64,000 nucleotides of DNA from Lycorma delicatula (taxonomy: Eukaryota; Arthropoda; Insecta; Hemiptera; Fulgoridae), in the NCBI RefSeq assembly GCF_047948215.1, contig NC_134455.1:154052575-154116574 (forward strand), read 5' to 3'. Position numbers and translations under genes: made by a program. This document shows, in pieces, positions 1-12,100 of this stretch (positions are counted from its first letter, which is position 1; every line of letters begins with the position of its first letter). Under the pieces are notes generated by a model. That model made no database searches. It had not been told where the DNA came from and saw only the letters and a list, made by a program, of their open reading frames with translations.

Positions 1-756
1 ATATCTCAAGTCAGACCACATGAATTTAAGTAAAATCACATGATTTTAGGAATGAATTCATCATCTTGTGCCAAATTCCCTTCAGTTATGACCGAGTGTA
101 AGTGATGCAATCAACAATACTTTACAACTCATACCCAATAAACTGAACAGTTTTATACAAGAACATGAAATATTAACTCGTCTATGAATAAAAAACTATA
201 CCATGAATATCATTTATGTAACTATCACCAATTGTGGTCACAATACTCAACACTTTCAATATTACCTGACTAATGCATACAATGGCACTGTGTAGAAATA
301 CGTATCTAACACTTCAACGATAGCAGATACTTAAATTATTCCATCAAAACGAAGATAACGTATTTTTATCTGTGTAATCATAAAATAAAGTATGATACAA
401 ACAAAATTAATAATCTATCGTTTATAAAAAAAAAATAATCTAAAAATTTTATTTTTCAAATACCATATCTAAGTAATCCCAAATTTATCAGTATTCTGTT
501 CAATTTTTATTTAATTAAAATTTGAATAAACATAAACATTATTATTAATTACTGATTACCAACTATTCATTACATACACTAATTACAATAAAATAAAAAA
601 AAATTTTACAAAAATGTAATAAAAAGAAAATTATACAGTAAAATTATACTAAGTAATGACCAGGTAGGAAATAATATATCACAGAATACATATTAAAGAA
701 TTTTATTACATATAAACTAAAAATTATGATAAAATCCAAGTAAATTGCTAAACATA
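1..756. other. AT-rich spacer, no gene seen
   Basis: Very AT-rich DNA with poly-A and poly-T runs and stops in all frames. I see no coding signal, tRNA or recognisable repeat end before the TA dinucleotide at 757-758 that precedes the transposon terminus. Confidence 0.6.
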
Positions 757-758
757 TA

Positions 759-1210
759 CAGAGTGAACCATGAAGTTCTGCCGGGACTTTCATACCTATT
801 TTACTCCTAAAAATTATGGAAATGCTTCGTTTGCGAGCTACGGTTAGTGGAAGATTTCTCTTGGCTTTCAGCTACCGCGGTAAAATGTCGTACTGTAATT
901 TATAGGAACTTAATTAAGGGGAAAAATTAGTGATTTCTTATCATTTTTAACCTGAAAAATCGAATAAAATTGGTCACAGAACCTTGTCTGCAGTAGTTTT
1001 TGAGAAATCTGAGGTGAAACCAAAATATTTGGGTAAAAAACACGGGGTTTTATGTTTGACGTACAATATAACTTTGTTAAATGGGTAATAAATACAATAA
1101 ACCGTTTAAAAAACTTTTAGAGAAAATTCTAAACTTTTAAAGTTTCTTTAAAACTTTAGAGAATTTAATTCTGAACAAAATTATTTAGGGTAAATTAAAT
1201 AAAACAAAAA
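759..1210. repeat. Left terminal inverted repeat of the DD41D element
   Basis: Reads as the reverse complement of about 2640-3058 with scattered mismatches and short indels. Matching continues inward through the AAATCGAATAAAAT block to the stretch around GAACAAAATT, so the inverted repeat exceeds 400 bp, which is long for a mariner-type element. Confidence 0.8.
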
Positions 1211-1599
1211 AAGTTAGAAAAATTCAAGTTTCATGTAGAAACAGTACATTAGTACATTTGTCAGAAAAGTACTTTTCAATGTATACAAAAAACAAATTCT
1301 TTTTGGATGAGAAAAAATTGTAAAAAAAAAACTGGAGATTACACAACAGTTGTAAAATAAAGATAAATAAATAAAAATTACTCAAATATTTTTTTTTTTA
1401 TGAATGAAAGAAATGAAATAGATTATTAGAAAAATTATTATTTCAAAATTGGCAAAAGAAATAAGAACAGCTGATCAACAATGCGTTATTATACAAACTT
1501 TTTTATAATGATATTAATTTTTAATGCTGTATTACTGTTTAATAATTCTGTAGTGAACATTAAGTATATCGGGTATTGTGAACAGTGCTACCATTAGCG

Positions 1600-2570
1600 A
1601 AGGTTTTCCTTCGCGAAGGTGAATTTTAGTTTGAACGTGATCAGTTTGCCACTGAATCCCGTACATATTTACGCTGATATGGTATTTATTTTGGATATGT
1701 AGTATACATGGGCAGAAGTAAATCCTCATGAAACGGTGGAAGGCAATTTTCAACATCGATCTAGCGTCAATGTACGGTGCGGCCTTCTTCACAATCAGCT
1801 ATTTGGACTGTTAATAGTACCTTCTCTTTTTCTGATTAGCCTCCGGAACCACCGTAAGGTATTAATTCAGAGGATGAATGAATTGCAATCAGGATTATAT
1901 GTATGAATGTATATGAAATGTATTCTTACATAGTTTCAGGTCGACCATTCCTGAGATGTGCAGCTACACAATTAACCAATTGAAACTCAACCACCAAAGA
2001 ACACCGGTATCCAAGATCTAGTATTTAAATTCGCATAAAAGTAACTGCTTGTACGAGGATTTGAACCTTAGAACTCTCGACTTCGAAATCAAGTGTCAGG
2101 TGACTTTGAAATCAGGATTTGCGATGACGAGTTTACTGCTAGACCAACCCGGCCGCTTAAATGCTGAGGTTTACTAGCACTTTCTTCATGAAGAATAGGC
2201 GCAGCTGTTTGAGGATGTTTCTCTACCGCTGAAACGCAAAGCGTATTTCCAGCACGATGGCGCACCTTCCCACTTATCTTGTGCCGTTTCCACTCATTTA
2301 AATAATTATTTTCCTGATACATGGATCGGTCGTGGAGGTCTACATTCCTGGCCACCAAGATCGCCTGATCAAACACCTTTAGATGTTTTAGGGATGGATG
2401 AAAAATATTGTATGCAAAACAAACTTATTCTCGTGAGTAATTAATTGTCCGCATTATGGATGTGGCCTTGAAGGACTAAAATGAGCAAAAAAATTAGTAC
2501 TGAAGCGTGCCAAGAAATGTCTTAAAAATAGCGAGCTTATTTTTTAACATTTATTATAAACTGGTAGGTA
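1600..2570 (+). pseudogene. DD41D Tc1/mariner-type transposase, broken
   Basis: A DDE/D-type transposase catalyses cut-and-paste movement. Only the C-terminal catalytic half is readable. Before the SINE there is a stretch with NPHETVEGNFQHRSSVNV (about 1710-1790), the usual QHR.SVNVW region. After it come FEDVSLPLKRKAYFQHDGAP, with a catalytic Asp codon at 2256-2258, then WIGRGG, WPPRSPDQTPLD with the final catalytic Asp at 2382-2384. Counting residues between these two Asp gives exactly 41, the DD41D spacing of rosa/Visitor-type elements. Frameshifts, stops and a SINE (1821-2154) interrupt it, and the N-terminal DNA-binding part is not recognisable. It is certainly non-functional. Confidence 0.8.
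1821..2154 (-). mobile_element. tRNA-derived SINE, copy 1 (inside the transposase)
   Basis: Shares its whole length with the copies at 13943-14239 and 32900-33184. The tRNA-like head lies at the right end and reads on -: the A-box region is GGTTGGTCTAGCAGTAAAC and the B box is GGTTCAAATCC. The T-rich left edge (CTTCTCTTTTTCTG) is the A-rich 3' tail of the minus-strand unit. This copy has an internal local duplication near 2092-2130 (GACTTCGAAATCA, then GACTTTGAAATCA). I could not fix a target-site duplication. Confidence 0.75.
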
Positions 2571-2639
2571 TTATTCATGTACTTTGGTCTAGTCTACTGT
2601 TTCCTAATAAAATTCCAAATTTTCTATAATTTTTTTTGT

Positions 2640-3058
2640 TTTATTCAACTTATCCTACACAGTTTTGTTCAAAATTAGATTCTCTACAAGTTTTCTTGAA
2701 TGGTTTTTATGCATTTATTTCCTATTTAACGATATTAATGTTCGTTAAACTAAAAACAAGGGATTTTACCCCAATTATTTCGTTTTCACCCTAGATTTAT
2801 CAAATGCTACTGCAGATACGGTTCTGGAAACTATTTTATTCGATTTTTCAGGTCAAAAACCATAAGAAATCACTAATTTTGCCCCTTAAATAATCTCCTA
2901 GAAATTTCAGTACGACCTCATTTCAAAGGGTAGCTGAAATTCGAGCGAATTTTTCACTAGCCGTAACTCGCAAACAAAGCATTTTAGGAGATATTTATTT
3001 AAATTACCTTTTTTCATTATTTTCACGACTAAAATAGATAATGAAAGTCCCGGGATAA
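2640..3058. repeat. Right terminal inverted repeat of the DD41D element
   Basis: Inverted partner of 759-1210. The inner part is well conserved. The last 20 or so bases, beyond GAAAGTCCCGGG, no longer match the left tip, so the terminus has been lost or replaced. Confidence 0.75.
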
Positions 3059-3059
3059 C

Positions 3060-4424
3060 CTTTCGGCTACGCCAGTCAAGTCATGATAACCAAACTAAGA
3101 AATTTTAAGCATCAAAATTCCCAAATTTCGAATAAAAACGTTTATGACTGTAGAGTCTTCCTTACTCTGTAACCCAAAATTGCCTAAAAATACAATGTGT
3201 TTTTTTTAAGTTACTTTAATTTACTAGCCCTTTAAGTGAGGAGAAAAATACAAAATAATCTTATGATAGTAAAATTAAAAGTCAAAAACAAATATATAAC
3301 AATAAAACAGAATATGTATTGAAGTGACAAAAATAAATCGATTTTACACAAATACTTTGTTTAAAAGGATTACATAATTTTGCGACTCGTAAACGATCAG
3401 CCTTAAAGCAAGTACAGATTACAGATTTTTTTAAAAAACGAAATGATGTTTTTAAAGGTATATCTTCTGATTATTGATTATTATCACTAAGAATTATTCT
3501 ATTAAACGTGAAGTAATTTTTCTAATTCTGTAATTTTTAAGAAATTATATTTTTTATAACAGTAACTTTTAAAAAATCCCCTCTTCATATGGTGTTTTTT
3601 AAGTTTTCAAGTTTTTTAAATGACTTTTATATAACACTAAAGTAGCAAATTTTAATTTCTTTCGGATAATTTTTGTAAATTTCGGTGTTTTTATTAGTAA
3701 TTTTAAACTCATTACATTTTTTGTATCGTATTACTGTAACTGCTTTTGTTATATTGTAAATATATTCTGAGTATGTTTAATTTTACTGAAAAACAATTTT
3801 TTTTAAATATATTTTCGTCTTTTTATTAAGTGTAATACCCAATAAACAAACATTAGAATGATATGTCCAGCACATAAGATAACCCTTTTTTAATTTCCAA
3901 TTTTCTGGAAACGGGTATTTGCAGCCGTTTACGGCGTAAAATACATTTTACGGTGTAAAATGTTTCTATTTTACGCCCATTTTTTTCTTGTAGGGTCTAA
4001 AAAAATTTGCATAATTAAATAATATTTCATTAATAATGCAGCTGTTTGACTGCATCATTATTTACTTGCACTGGTGTAATATGCGTTATGAATATTTAAA
4101 TGTTTACATAGTTTTTTTAAGTATTGAAAGACAATGTGTGGAAGTATGGTTATATTAATTTAAATTTAAAAAAAAAAAACTTTTATTAGTTCTGATATTG
4201 TATTTTAGTATATTCTTGGGAACAGAGCTGGTGAGGTTTAACAAACATTTTATACATGCTATCTTAGCGTAATCACAGAAAAAAATTAGTCATTTAATAT
4301 TAGACAGCCACCTTTGTTAAATAAAAATATTTTAGGTATATAAATAAATAACCTGTCTACATAATATCAAATTCATTGGAAGGAAGGAAAACAGTTGTTA
4401 CATTTCCGAAAGTAGATTGTTAAC
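3060..4424. other. AT-rich spacer, no gene seen
   Basis: No coding signal. A CTTTCGGCTACGCC patch directly follows the transposon end. A low-complexity stretch near 3900-4000 has repeated ATTTTACG-type words. Nothing else is recognised. Confidence 0.5.
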
Positions 4425-4576
4425 ATACAATTATTTATTTATACAGCAACAACACGGTTACGCCCAATATCAATTACTGATAAATGATAATGAATTTTGT
4501 AGCATACCATGCCTGGACAGGACTCGAACCAGGAACTTCCGGATGAAAGCCAAAGACGCTACCACTCCGCCACGGA
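4425..4576 (-). repeat. Degenerate tRNA-like SINE relic
   Basis: On - the right end reads as a tRNA-like head, with GTGGCGGAGTGGTAGCGTC (A box) and CCTGGTTCGAGTCCTG (B box). The acceptor and T stems do not pair properly, so this is a relic and not a working tRNA. Related relics appear near 19057-19110 and 34088-34150. The body runs leftward to an A-rich end (TATAAATAAATAA on -). This family differs from the SINE at 1821, 13943 and 32900. Confidence 0.5.
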
Positions 4577-5490
4577 TATCAGCGAAATTATTTTTATTCC
4601 AAATTAAATAAAATTTCTCTACTTGATGAAATTATTTAATAATGAAATAAGACACTATATGTAAGCGAACAACAGGTTTGCTTACCTTCATTTGACAATG
4701 ATAAAACAACACACTTCACTAACTAGACTGCAGTAAAAAGAAAACTGATAATATTGCAAGCTCTACTCGAACAGAATATTATAAGAGAATGTGTGTGTAA
4801 AGAGAGAATGAGAGGAAGTGTTGGAGTGAACGAGAGAGAAGAAATGAGAGTAAAGAGCTCTTATCATATGAACATTTAATACTGATAAGAGGTACGCATA
4901 CACTTCACATAGTAACACAAAGAGGCGCAGGTACATTGTGTTCGTTCTACCGAGCAAACATTGCTACTATGAATACAACTAGCAACCTGTGTACTAATGC
5001 CATTTTATTACTAACTTAATGTTATCAACTACATACCGAATTAGTTAACAAATTCAGCTCCATAGTAAAATACTATTCTTATATCGTATTTAATTATAAT
5101 GGTCAGGTAATAATATATCGCTTCTCTAAATTTTTTAATGATATATAAAAATACTTGCGTGATAGTACTTATTTATGTAACATGTAACTTATAAAATCAT
5201 CTTTTTAATAATCCTATTTCTGAAAAGAAAAACGACAACGGAAACAATTATATTTATTTTATAAATCATTTGTTTCCATTAATATGTTAATTATTATTAT
5301 TATTATTGCTTCTCGGCCTCTGGCCTAATCTACCAGAGTTTTTGTCGTGCGTTAAAAAGAATCTGACCTATCAACAGTTTTTCATTTCTTTTATGTATAC
5401 CGTTTCTATCCTTTCTTTCTTATAATTTTTAGTTCTCGATAGTCAGCAGTCTACACAATAGTTTTAATTAGTTTCATTTTCTTAACAACC
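4577..5490. other. AT-rich spacer with GA-rich and ATT microsatellites
   Basis: Holds a GA-rich low-complexity tract at about 4784-4860 and an (ATT)n run at about 5288-5309. A more GC-rich segment begins after about 5310 and may already be 5' sequence of the following R1-like element. No gene is seen. Confidence 0.45.
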
Positions 5491-5799
5491 TTTTCTGAAA
5501 AATATCTTTTTGTCCGACCGTGCCGAGAAAAATCCTCTCTGATAAGTTCTAAACCTCGGTATTTAAAATAGGTTGGGGCTAGGCTAAGAGTCCCAGGCGT
5601 AATCCCAAATGGAAAGTTCCTCTGCAGCTACAGCTTATTAATCCACTTCTTTTGGGCTAGTATTAATCAACGGATTATAGGAGACCAAGCGAAGTACAAA
5701 GAATATTAGCAACTGAAGTGCTAATATTATACGATAAGTGCTAATATTCATACGATAAGCCACTACGGAAGATCGTTTTCTTGAATTCCAACAGAGTGG

Positions 5800-6003
5800 A
5801 GCTCATGGGTGAACACGTCAAATGTTATAGATGTTGAGGCATTGACTACATGGAAGCGAAGAATCGAGGGCAAGGCAATCGACCCTTTGTTTTAATTGTG
5901 GGGGTCCCGGACACAAGGTCAACGACGGCACAGAAACCATGAGATACCTTGATTGTGGCAACACGAGACAGCGCACTGAAGGCTGGGAGTGCAAAGACCA
6001 GTC
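5800..6003 (+). pseudogene. C-terminal zinc-knuckle end of R1-like ORF1 (gag)
   Basis: ORF1 proteins of R1-type LINEs bind the element RNA. Here HVKCYRC, then a stop, and after a frameshift CFNCGGPGHK are two CCHC knuckles; in the second the final Cys position is Gly (HKVNDG). A third CX2C-type patch, YLDCGNTRQRTEGWEC, follows. The frame ends at a TAA just before the ORF2-like start, reproducing the gag-then-pol order of the intact relative. Upstream (5500-5800) no clear gag frame survives, and a tandem duplication of about 21 bp lies at 5717-5757. Confidence 0.7.
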
Positions 6004-6006
6004 ATC

Positions 6007-8600
6007 ATCTTAAGAGTTATGCTGTCCAATGCGAACAGAAGCTCACTTTCCCATGATCTTGTTGGGGAGCTAGCAAAATGGCTCCACGTTGACTTCCTCA
6101 TAACAACGAAACCCAGTAACTTAGTTGCGGCAGGATACAACTGGGGTGCGGACAGAAGGGCTGACGTAGCTGTACGCGATGTCAGCGGACAACTAGGCTG
6201 GCAGCTATTGGCTAGGGATGATTGCTTTCTTTGTATTGAACTGGCGGAAGGCGTGACTGTGAGGGCTTACATCTCTCCCAAGTGCGATTTGATGGCTTGT
6301 GATGACTTCATGGTGAGACTACGCATGGCTACCGCCGAAACCAGTAGGAAGGTTGTTCTTGTAGATTTTATCTGTAAGATCGTGGAAGATAGATGAGGTT
6401 ACACTAATTAGAGGCAATATCCTGATGGATATGATGGGTGAATGATGGGACACCGACTTTTGCTGCCCGGAGCCACTTGTTTGTGCTAGACCTCAACATC
6501 CTCGACGGGAGGTAGGATCATGATCGTTGCTCCTGGAGAGTGCTGACAGACGACATCGCCACCGACTACCTGCCACTTGGTGGAGCTGGGAGACGCCTCT
6601 TTCCGTCCACGGACACAAGGCCCACCTATTCGATTGACAACTTGCGAGGTAAATGTCATCGTTCAGGAGGTTTCGAACAGTGTCAGGAGTGGTCTTCGCC
6701 TGACACCGGAGCTATTGGAAGGTGCTATTATGCACGCGATTACAAGGTTACAAGTAAATCGCCGATATCACAGTCCGGCATACTGGTGGACCCCTGAAGT
6801 TGGCAGGTTGAGGGGAGATCTTCTACTACGTAGGAGCCCATGCAACGGGTCAAACGTCACGGCGGAGATGCTTATGACATTGCAGCTCAGCGCTACCGAG
6901 GGAGTAGGAGAGCCCTTAGTAAAGAAATTAAGAAAACGAAGAGACAGAAATGGCTGGATCTCTGTGCTGACCTGGATGAAGACCCTTGGGGTCAGGCATA
7001 ATGGTTAGGCAGGCGCCTACCGGTCTTCACGAAGAAGTGGGCTCGACCAGAGGTGTCTAGATTATTTCCGTGTAGCGAAGAGATGTTGTCGGGCCCTGCT
7101 GCTTTTGAACAGCGACGGCACACTTTATACGAGATGGTCACCACCATAAACCGACTCCAGAACAACCGAAGTCCAGGTCCAGATGGGATACCTGAGGCTC
7201 TCCTAAACGGTCTCACGCGGCGAATTCCGAGGGATATGGTCGATGTAGCCAATTAAGGCTTACAAACAGGTTAGTTTCCGGCGTGCCGGAGGGAGACTGG
7301 TCTTCCTCCCAAAACCAATTGTTGCCAGTCGGACTGACTGCTACCGGCCGCTTTGCCTCCTTAATAAGATGGGTAAGGCGGTCGAACGAATATTAGCTAT
7401 GCGACTTATCGAAGAAATTAGTTCTGGATGAAATTAGGGGAGGTCGACTATATAGGCATTCTTGAAGGTAACAACCTGGACAAATGGTATGAAAAGGGGT
7501 ATTTGGCGGACGAAGCGGCTTCCGATGCTCATCTTATTGGATGTTTGCAACGCATTTGGTTCAGTTCCATGGGATGCCATTCTTGAGGCTTTACGAGGGA
7601 AAGGTATCAGTGCGTAACTTCTCCAGCAGATCAGGGATTATCTTCGGGAAAGATAATAATTAATTTAATTTCTTAACTAACTTAATTTCAAAATTAACTT
7701 AATTTCGGGAAAGATGGGTCTCCGTTGAGACACAGCAAGGTCACCTGCGTTTTCAGATACTAGGGGGGCTCCCGCAGGATTTTCTGCTCGGCTCCCTCCC
7801 CTGGAATGTTTTTTTGACAGAGTACTTCATCTTCGGCTCCCGGAACAGACGAAATTCATCGCATATACTGATGATTTGACAATCCTGGTTGGTGGCAGGT
7901 CCGAGCAAGAACTTCGGGCTCGAGGCAACTTGGCCCTCTCTCAAATTACTGGTGGCTGACGGATCATGGTCTAAAATTGTTTCCACACAAAAATGAATAC
8001 ATCGTTTTGGCTGGCAGGAGGATGGTGAGACAAATACACTTGCGTATTGGAGAACATCAAATTCCAACCAAGCGCATCGTATGATACTTGGGCGTAATCA
8101 TTGACAGTAACGTCCATCATTCTGTATGCTGCCCCAGTCTGGGGTGCGAACTTGAAAATTAAGAGGAACCTGGTACGATTCAGAGTGTGCATCGTCGATC
8201 GTTGCTGGGGATCATTTCGGCTTATCGAACGATCTCCTACGATGCTGTCTGCGTGCTAGCCGGTGTTCCCCCTATAGATCTTCTGGTCAAGGAGAGGACA
8301 GAAAGATATGCCGGGACATTTGCGACTTTGGAACGTCCCATGATTTATAACATCTGGCAGGAACGGTGGCAGACCAGCGAAAAGGCTGTCTGGACGAGGA
8401 GTTTGGTACCGGACCTGAAATTATGGTGCTCATGAAAGTGCGTTTAACTTAATTACTATATCACACGGATGTTCACGGGGCATGGTAACTTTGGTGGTTA
8501 CCTCCACCGTATCGGAGGCGCGAGTCCCCTAACAAGATGTATTGTACGGAACACGACTCCGTTGAACATACACTGTTCCATGCTCTGAATGGAGGGAGGG
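6007..8600 (+). pseudogene. R1-like ORF2 (endonuclease-reverse transcriptase), broken
   Basis: The pol protein nicks target DNA and reverse-transcribes the element RNA. Fragments in order: an endonuclease start with SNANRSSLSHDLVGELA and YISPKCDLM, up to a TGA at 6394; GTPTF further on; a linker with SPAYWWTPEVGRLRGDLL (about 6770-6830); the RT entry NNRSPGPDGIPEALLN (about 7165-7210); CYRPLCLLNKMGKAVERI; LLDVCNAFGSVPWDAI (motif A); a degraded motif C near 7865; LLGIISAYRTISYDAVCVLA (8200-8260); and TGHGNFGGYLHRIGG (about 8475-8520). Each block aligns by eye with the element at 59-62 kb. Frameshifts separate most blocks, so no intact protein is possible. Confidence 0.8.
7643..7715. repeat. 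Short AT-rich insertion between 12-bp direct repeats
   Basis: TTCGGGAAAGAT occurs at 7643-7654 and again at 7704-7715. Between them is an AT-rich stretch with repeated TTAACTTAATTTC-like words. It breaks the RT frame of the R1-like element. It may be a tiny insertion with target duplication or a filler-DNA repair event. Confidence 0.6.
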
Positions 8601-9143
8601 CAGAGGGCTCGCGCAGGAATCGCCAATTTGAAATGTATCTATTTGAAAACTATCATAAATAGTAACTACTAGTACTACTAGCTCGTTACAGTGCGAGTGG
8701 AGTCTGTTCTATGGGCTAAGGATATCGAGGAGCGGAGAAAAGGATTTTAGCTGGAGGGGCTCTAGTGGGAGTTTATTATATGGTGTGGATCTAGACAGAG
8801 GCTCCAAGGGCGAAAACCGGCGAAGACGGAGAAGATAAGGACGGGTGAGCGAGGGGTAAAAGACTGCCTCCTGCAGAACCATCGCGCGTCCGCGCTTGCG
8901 TGGATGAGCGACGGTGATCATGCACGGGGACTCTGGATTTCTTGAGCTCGAGACACCTCCCGGGGCTGAGTAATGTTTAATTGCGGGTCCGGCCTCGGGA
9001 GGGGAGTCCGGTAAGTAGGAGGTTTAGTTGGTAGGGCGCAGGCATATTTATCATACGCAGACATACATCTTCCAGAATCTGTTAGCGAGCCCAACACTGC
9101 CCGTTAATAGGGTTCCTCCGACTTATCGAGAAAAAAAATAAAA

Positions 9144-12100
9144 GTGTAGTACATACAAAAGAGTTTTTTCTTTTCATATGTTTTTTACAAAATTCATTCT
9201 TTTTCTTGAGAGTAGGGATTTTAATTTATTTCCAGCTGATATTATTATCATTGAAATACAACCAAATTTCAACAATAACTATAGCAATGCATTCTGTGTC
9301 GCTGACAGAAGCCGAAATGACGATAATTTTCCAGGTGATACGGTGAATTTTTTCTTCTTATATTTTATTACGTTTTCTTCTATTGTAACATATGCATTAT
9401 GAAATAATCGAAATTTTTCATTTTTTTAAAAATATGATTTATTTTGTGTTACTTTTTTTATTACTCACTTTTTTTTTATATCAATATTTTATGTTCTAAA
9501 AATTACAACCAAAACTTTCTTTTTGCTTTGATTTGTTATTTAAATACAGAATTATTAAAACATAAAGTTTCTTTTGTATCTTTTTGTTTCTTTTTGTTTC
9601 TTTTGTTTCTTTTGCATCGCAAAAGAACAGTTAATGGAATTAATACCAGTTGTTTCATTTAGTTTTTTCATACTTTATATAATTTATCTATTTATTTTGC
9701 TTTTTATTATAATTTTGGGAAGATTTAGTCAAGAATCATCTTATTTGTAATAGATGAACCAATAAAATAGACGATTTTAAAATGTAATAATTTTTTTTTA
9801 TTTATCGATTTAAAAAAGAATTTTTACTGCAGACTGACAAATTTAGCAGCATTTAAATTATCAGAGTAAATTATACCACATGCTGAATAGGGTCGTAAAT
9901 TTTGATTCACACAATCTTAAAATCGACCTTTTATGTTTTCCAACCAACACATTACTATCTTAACACAACACAAAAGTTAGGGTAATAAGTTAGTAGTATT
10001 CTTTGATTGTCTGGCTATGTCACTCCATTCTGTTGAAGCCAAGTGTCCGGGTTGTTTCAGATGTCTTCGCTATTTTAGAAAACAAAAATTCTTCAATCAT
10101 TTGGACACATCTTTCTAACTGTAACTACACCCTCTATCAGTGTCTTCAAAGAAATATGAATTACTTATTCCAGAGGACGATAATTCCCCTGTAGTAACAC
10201 CGTACCCGGGACTTTAGTACTCGATACATTTCATTAAAATATCCGTTGACCTATAAGTCTTGTTTACTCAATTATCCACATAAGTTGTAATGTGATTCAT
10301 CATAACTCATTCGGACTCATTTATATGAAAGTTAGTTAAGGTTTATAAGATTCAGATTTGGCGCCAACAAGTTATACAGTTAACTTGATTAAAGTCATTT
10401 AATGTTTGCATTATTTGAATTTAAATGGATGCATATGTAAATCCTTATGAAGAATCCGTCTATAAGCCAAATGAAACTGAATGACAAGGGGCACAGCGTT
10501 TGGGACTTCATAGCACTACATATATTATGACGTTTATGTTTTCTGGTGTACGTACGTTTCTTTGTTTACCAGTTTATATTTTGCTCAATGCTGAACAAAT
10601 TTCTGCACCGATTTATTTCCAAGTGCTGACGGCACAGCTTCATTCCGATGTTCATTGAAAGGGAATCGAAATAACAGCTCTGCAGGCAGAAAACCATCGC
10701 CATGATTTTACAATGCACACTACAATGATTTTACAATACACAATGATTTTGTAACAAACGCACACTATTTACCAGTCCATTATCTCGTAATCAAAAATAA
10801 TTCGTTACACATGCTATTCAAACTAACTGCTATAGAAAGAGAAATTTATTTTTACCGAGTGTTGCCAAACACACCCGAATATTACTGGGAAAAAATGTGT
10901 GTATTCCTGTTTCAGTGTCCTGCCTCTTTTTTTGATTGAGTAAATAAATAAAGCAGAAAAAAATATTAATTGATAGTTTACAGATCAAATTTTATTAAAT
11001 TATGCTATAATTCCTTAATTTATTATTAGTCAATTTGTTAGTAATGGCATAAAATCTGTGTATACGGAATTAAAATTCTTTATAACAAGGAATTTTGTAT
11101 TTGTTTTCAATTACGATATGTTAACGAAACAATTTTGTAATTTATTCAAACTATCGAATTAATAAAAACAAATAAATAAGTTCATAAATAATTTTATCAT
11201 TAATGTACCGCTGTAAGATTTAGGGATTGAAATAAGTATGAGTGTGGTTAGATTAACAGCAGATCATCATTTAAGTCAAAAAGTAGAACACCATTGAATG
11301 CTTTGTTCTAGTCTTAGTTTGCAATGGTTCTTTACCTAATATGAGTTTATAAAATAAAAAAATATTAAATTTATTAATAATTAAACTCTTCTACTTGCCT
11401 TTCGGTTAACAAAATAATTCTTGCACGACTGAAAAAAATCGTTTATTTGTATGATAAAAATCGGTACAACCGTTCTAGAGTTAAAAACCTAAATATACAA
11501 GATAATCGTAAAACATTGCCTTCCTTTCGCAGTAGTATAGTATATATTTTATCAATATGTTTTATATTTTATAAATTAATTTGAATTTCCTTCACCCTAC
11601 GTTAAAAAAAATAAAGTTTCTAATAAAACATTATACAAATAAGATACTTAAAAAGATCAGAGAAATTAAATTATTCAGTATTATTAAGAAATTCTGCAGC
11701 AACGTATTAGATTTTTGTATATTAGGAAAAAACACTAGTTAATAATAACGGTGAAGAGAAACAGATAAATAAAACAAAAGAGATAAAGCTAGGAGAGAGG
11801 AACAGAGAGAGAAAGTATGAGTGTAATGAATGTGAGAGGGTATGGAGATTTGTATTCAGAATTGCAACAAGCGGAATTACTTCAACTGTACAATGTCAAT
11901 TCAATACGAGAACAACTACAATTGGATGATCGCACAAATTGCATTCGTGTCTGTTGGTTTAAACCCAAATAACTGATCAATCAAAAACAAATTCACGGAC
12001 CTCTTTTGCAATAAAAATCCATTCAACAAAAAATTTAACTTTTTAATCGAATGAAATCATACAATACAGTAAATTCTGAAAAAATAAAAATAAAAAAAAC

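Larger units (their letters stand above)
759..3058 (+). mobile_element. Tc1/mariner-superfamily transposon (DD41D type), decayed
   Basis: A DNA transposon remnant of about 2.3 kb. Its two ends are inverted copies of each other over more than 400 bp (left about 759-1210, right about 2640-3058). Shared blocks include GGGACTTTCAT, TTTGCGAGYTACGG and AATTAGTGATTTCTTAT. The left end starts CAGAGTG after TA, as expected for IS630/Tc1/mariner insertion at TA; the outermost bases of the right end have diverged. Between the repeats lies a broken transposase on +, with a SINE inserted in it. The solo end at 55280-55591 belongs to the same family and ends CACTCTG-TA. Family assignment is strong; the exact right boundary is uncertain by some tens of bases. 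Confidence 0.85.
5500..9143 (+). mobile_element. Decayed R1-clade-like non-LTR retrotransposon
   Basis: A GC-richer island in AT-rich flanks. In order on + it carries gag-type zinc knuckles, an apurinic-type endonuclease, a reverse transcriptase, a C-terminal GHGNF...YLHR zinc-finger region and a GC-rich 3' untranslated region (about 8610-9130) that ends in an A-rich tail at 9131-9143. Residue patterns match the better preserved element at 58947-64000, so it belongs to the same broad R1-like group, but divergence is high. The 5' boundary is not visible; I placed it where GC content rises. It is dead, with many stops, frameshifts and a 61-bp insertion at 7655-7715. Confidence 0.8.

Noticed and set aside
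4507..4576. Possible tRNA gene on -
   Set aside because: A and B boxes are present, but acceptor and T stems do not pair; related degraded copies point to a SINE relic.
9178..9662. Two open frames of 72-74 codons
   Set aside because: Phe/Leu/Ser-rich translation of T-rich low-complexity DNA, including a TTTTTGTTTC tandem repeat.
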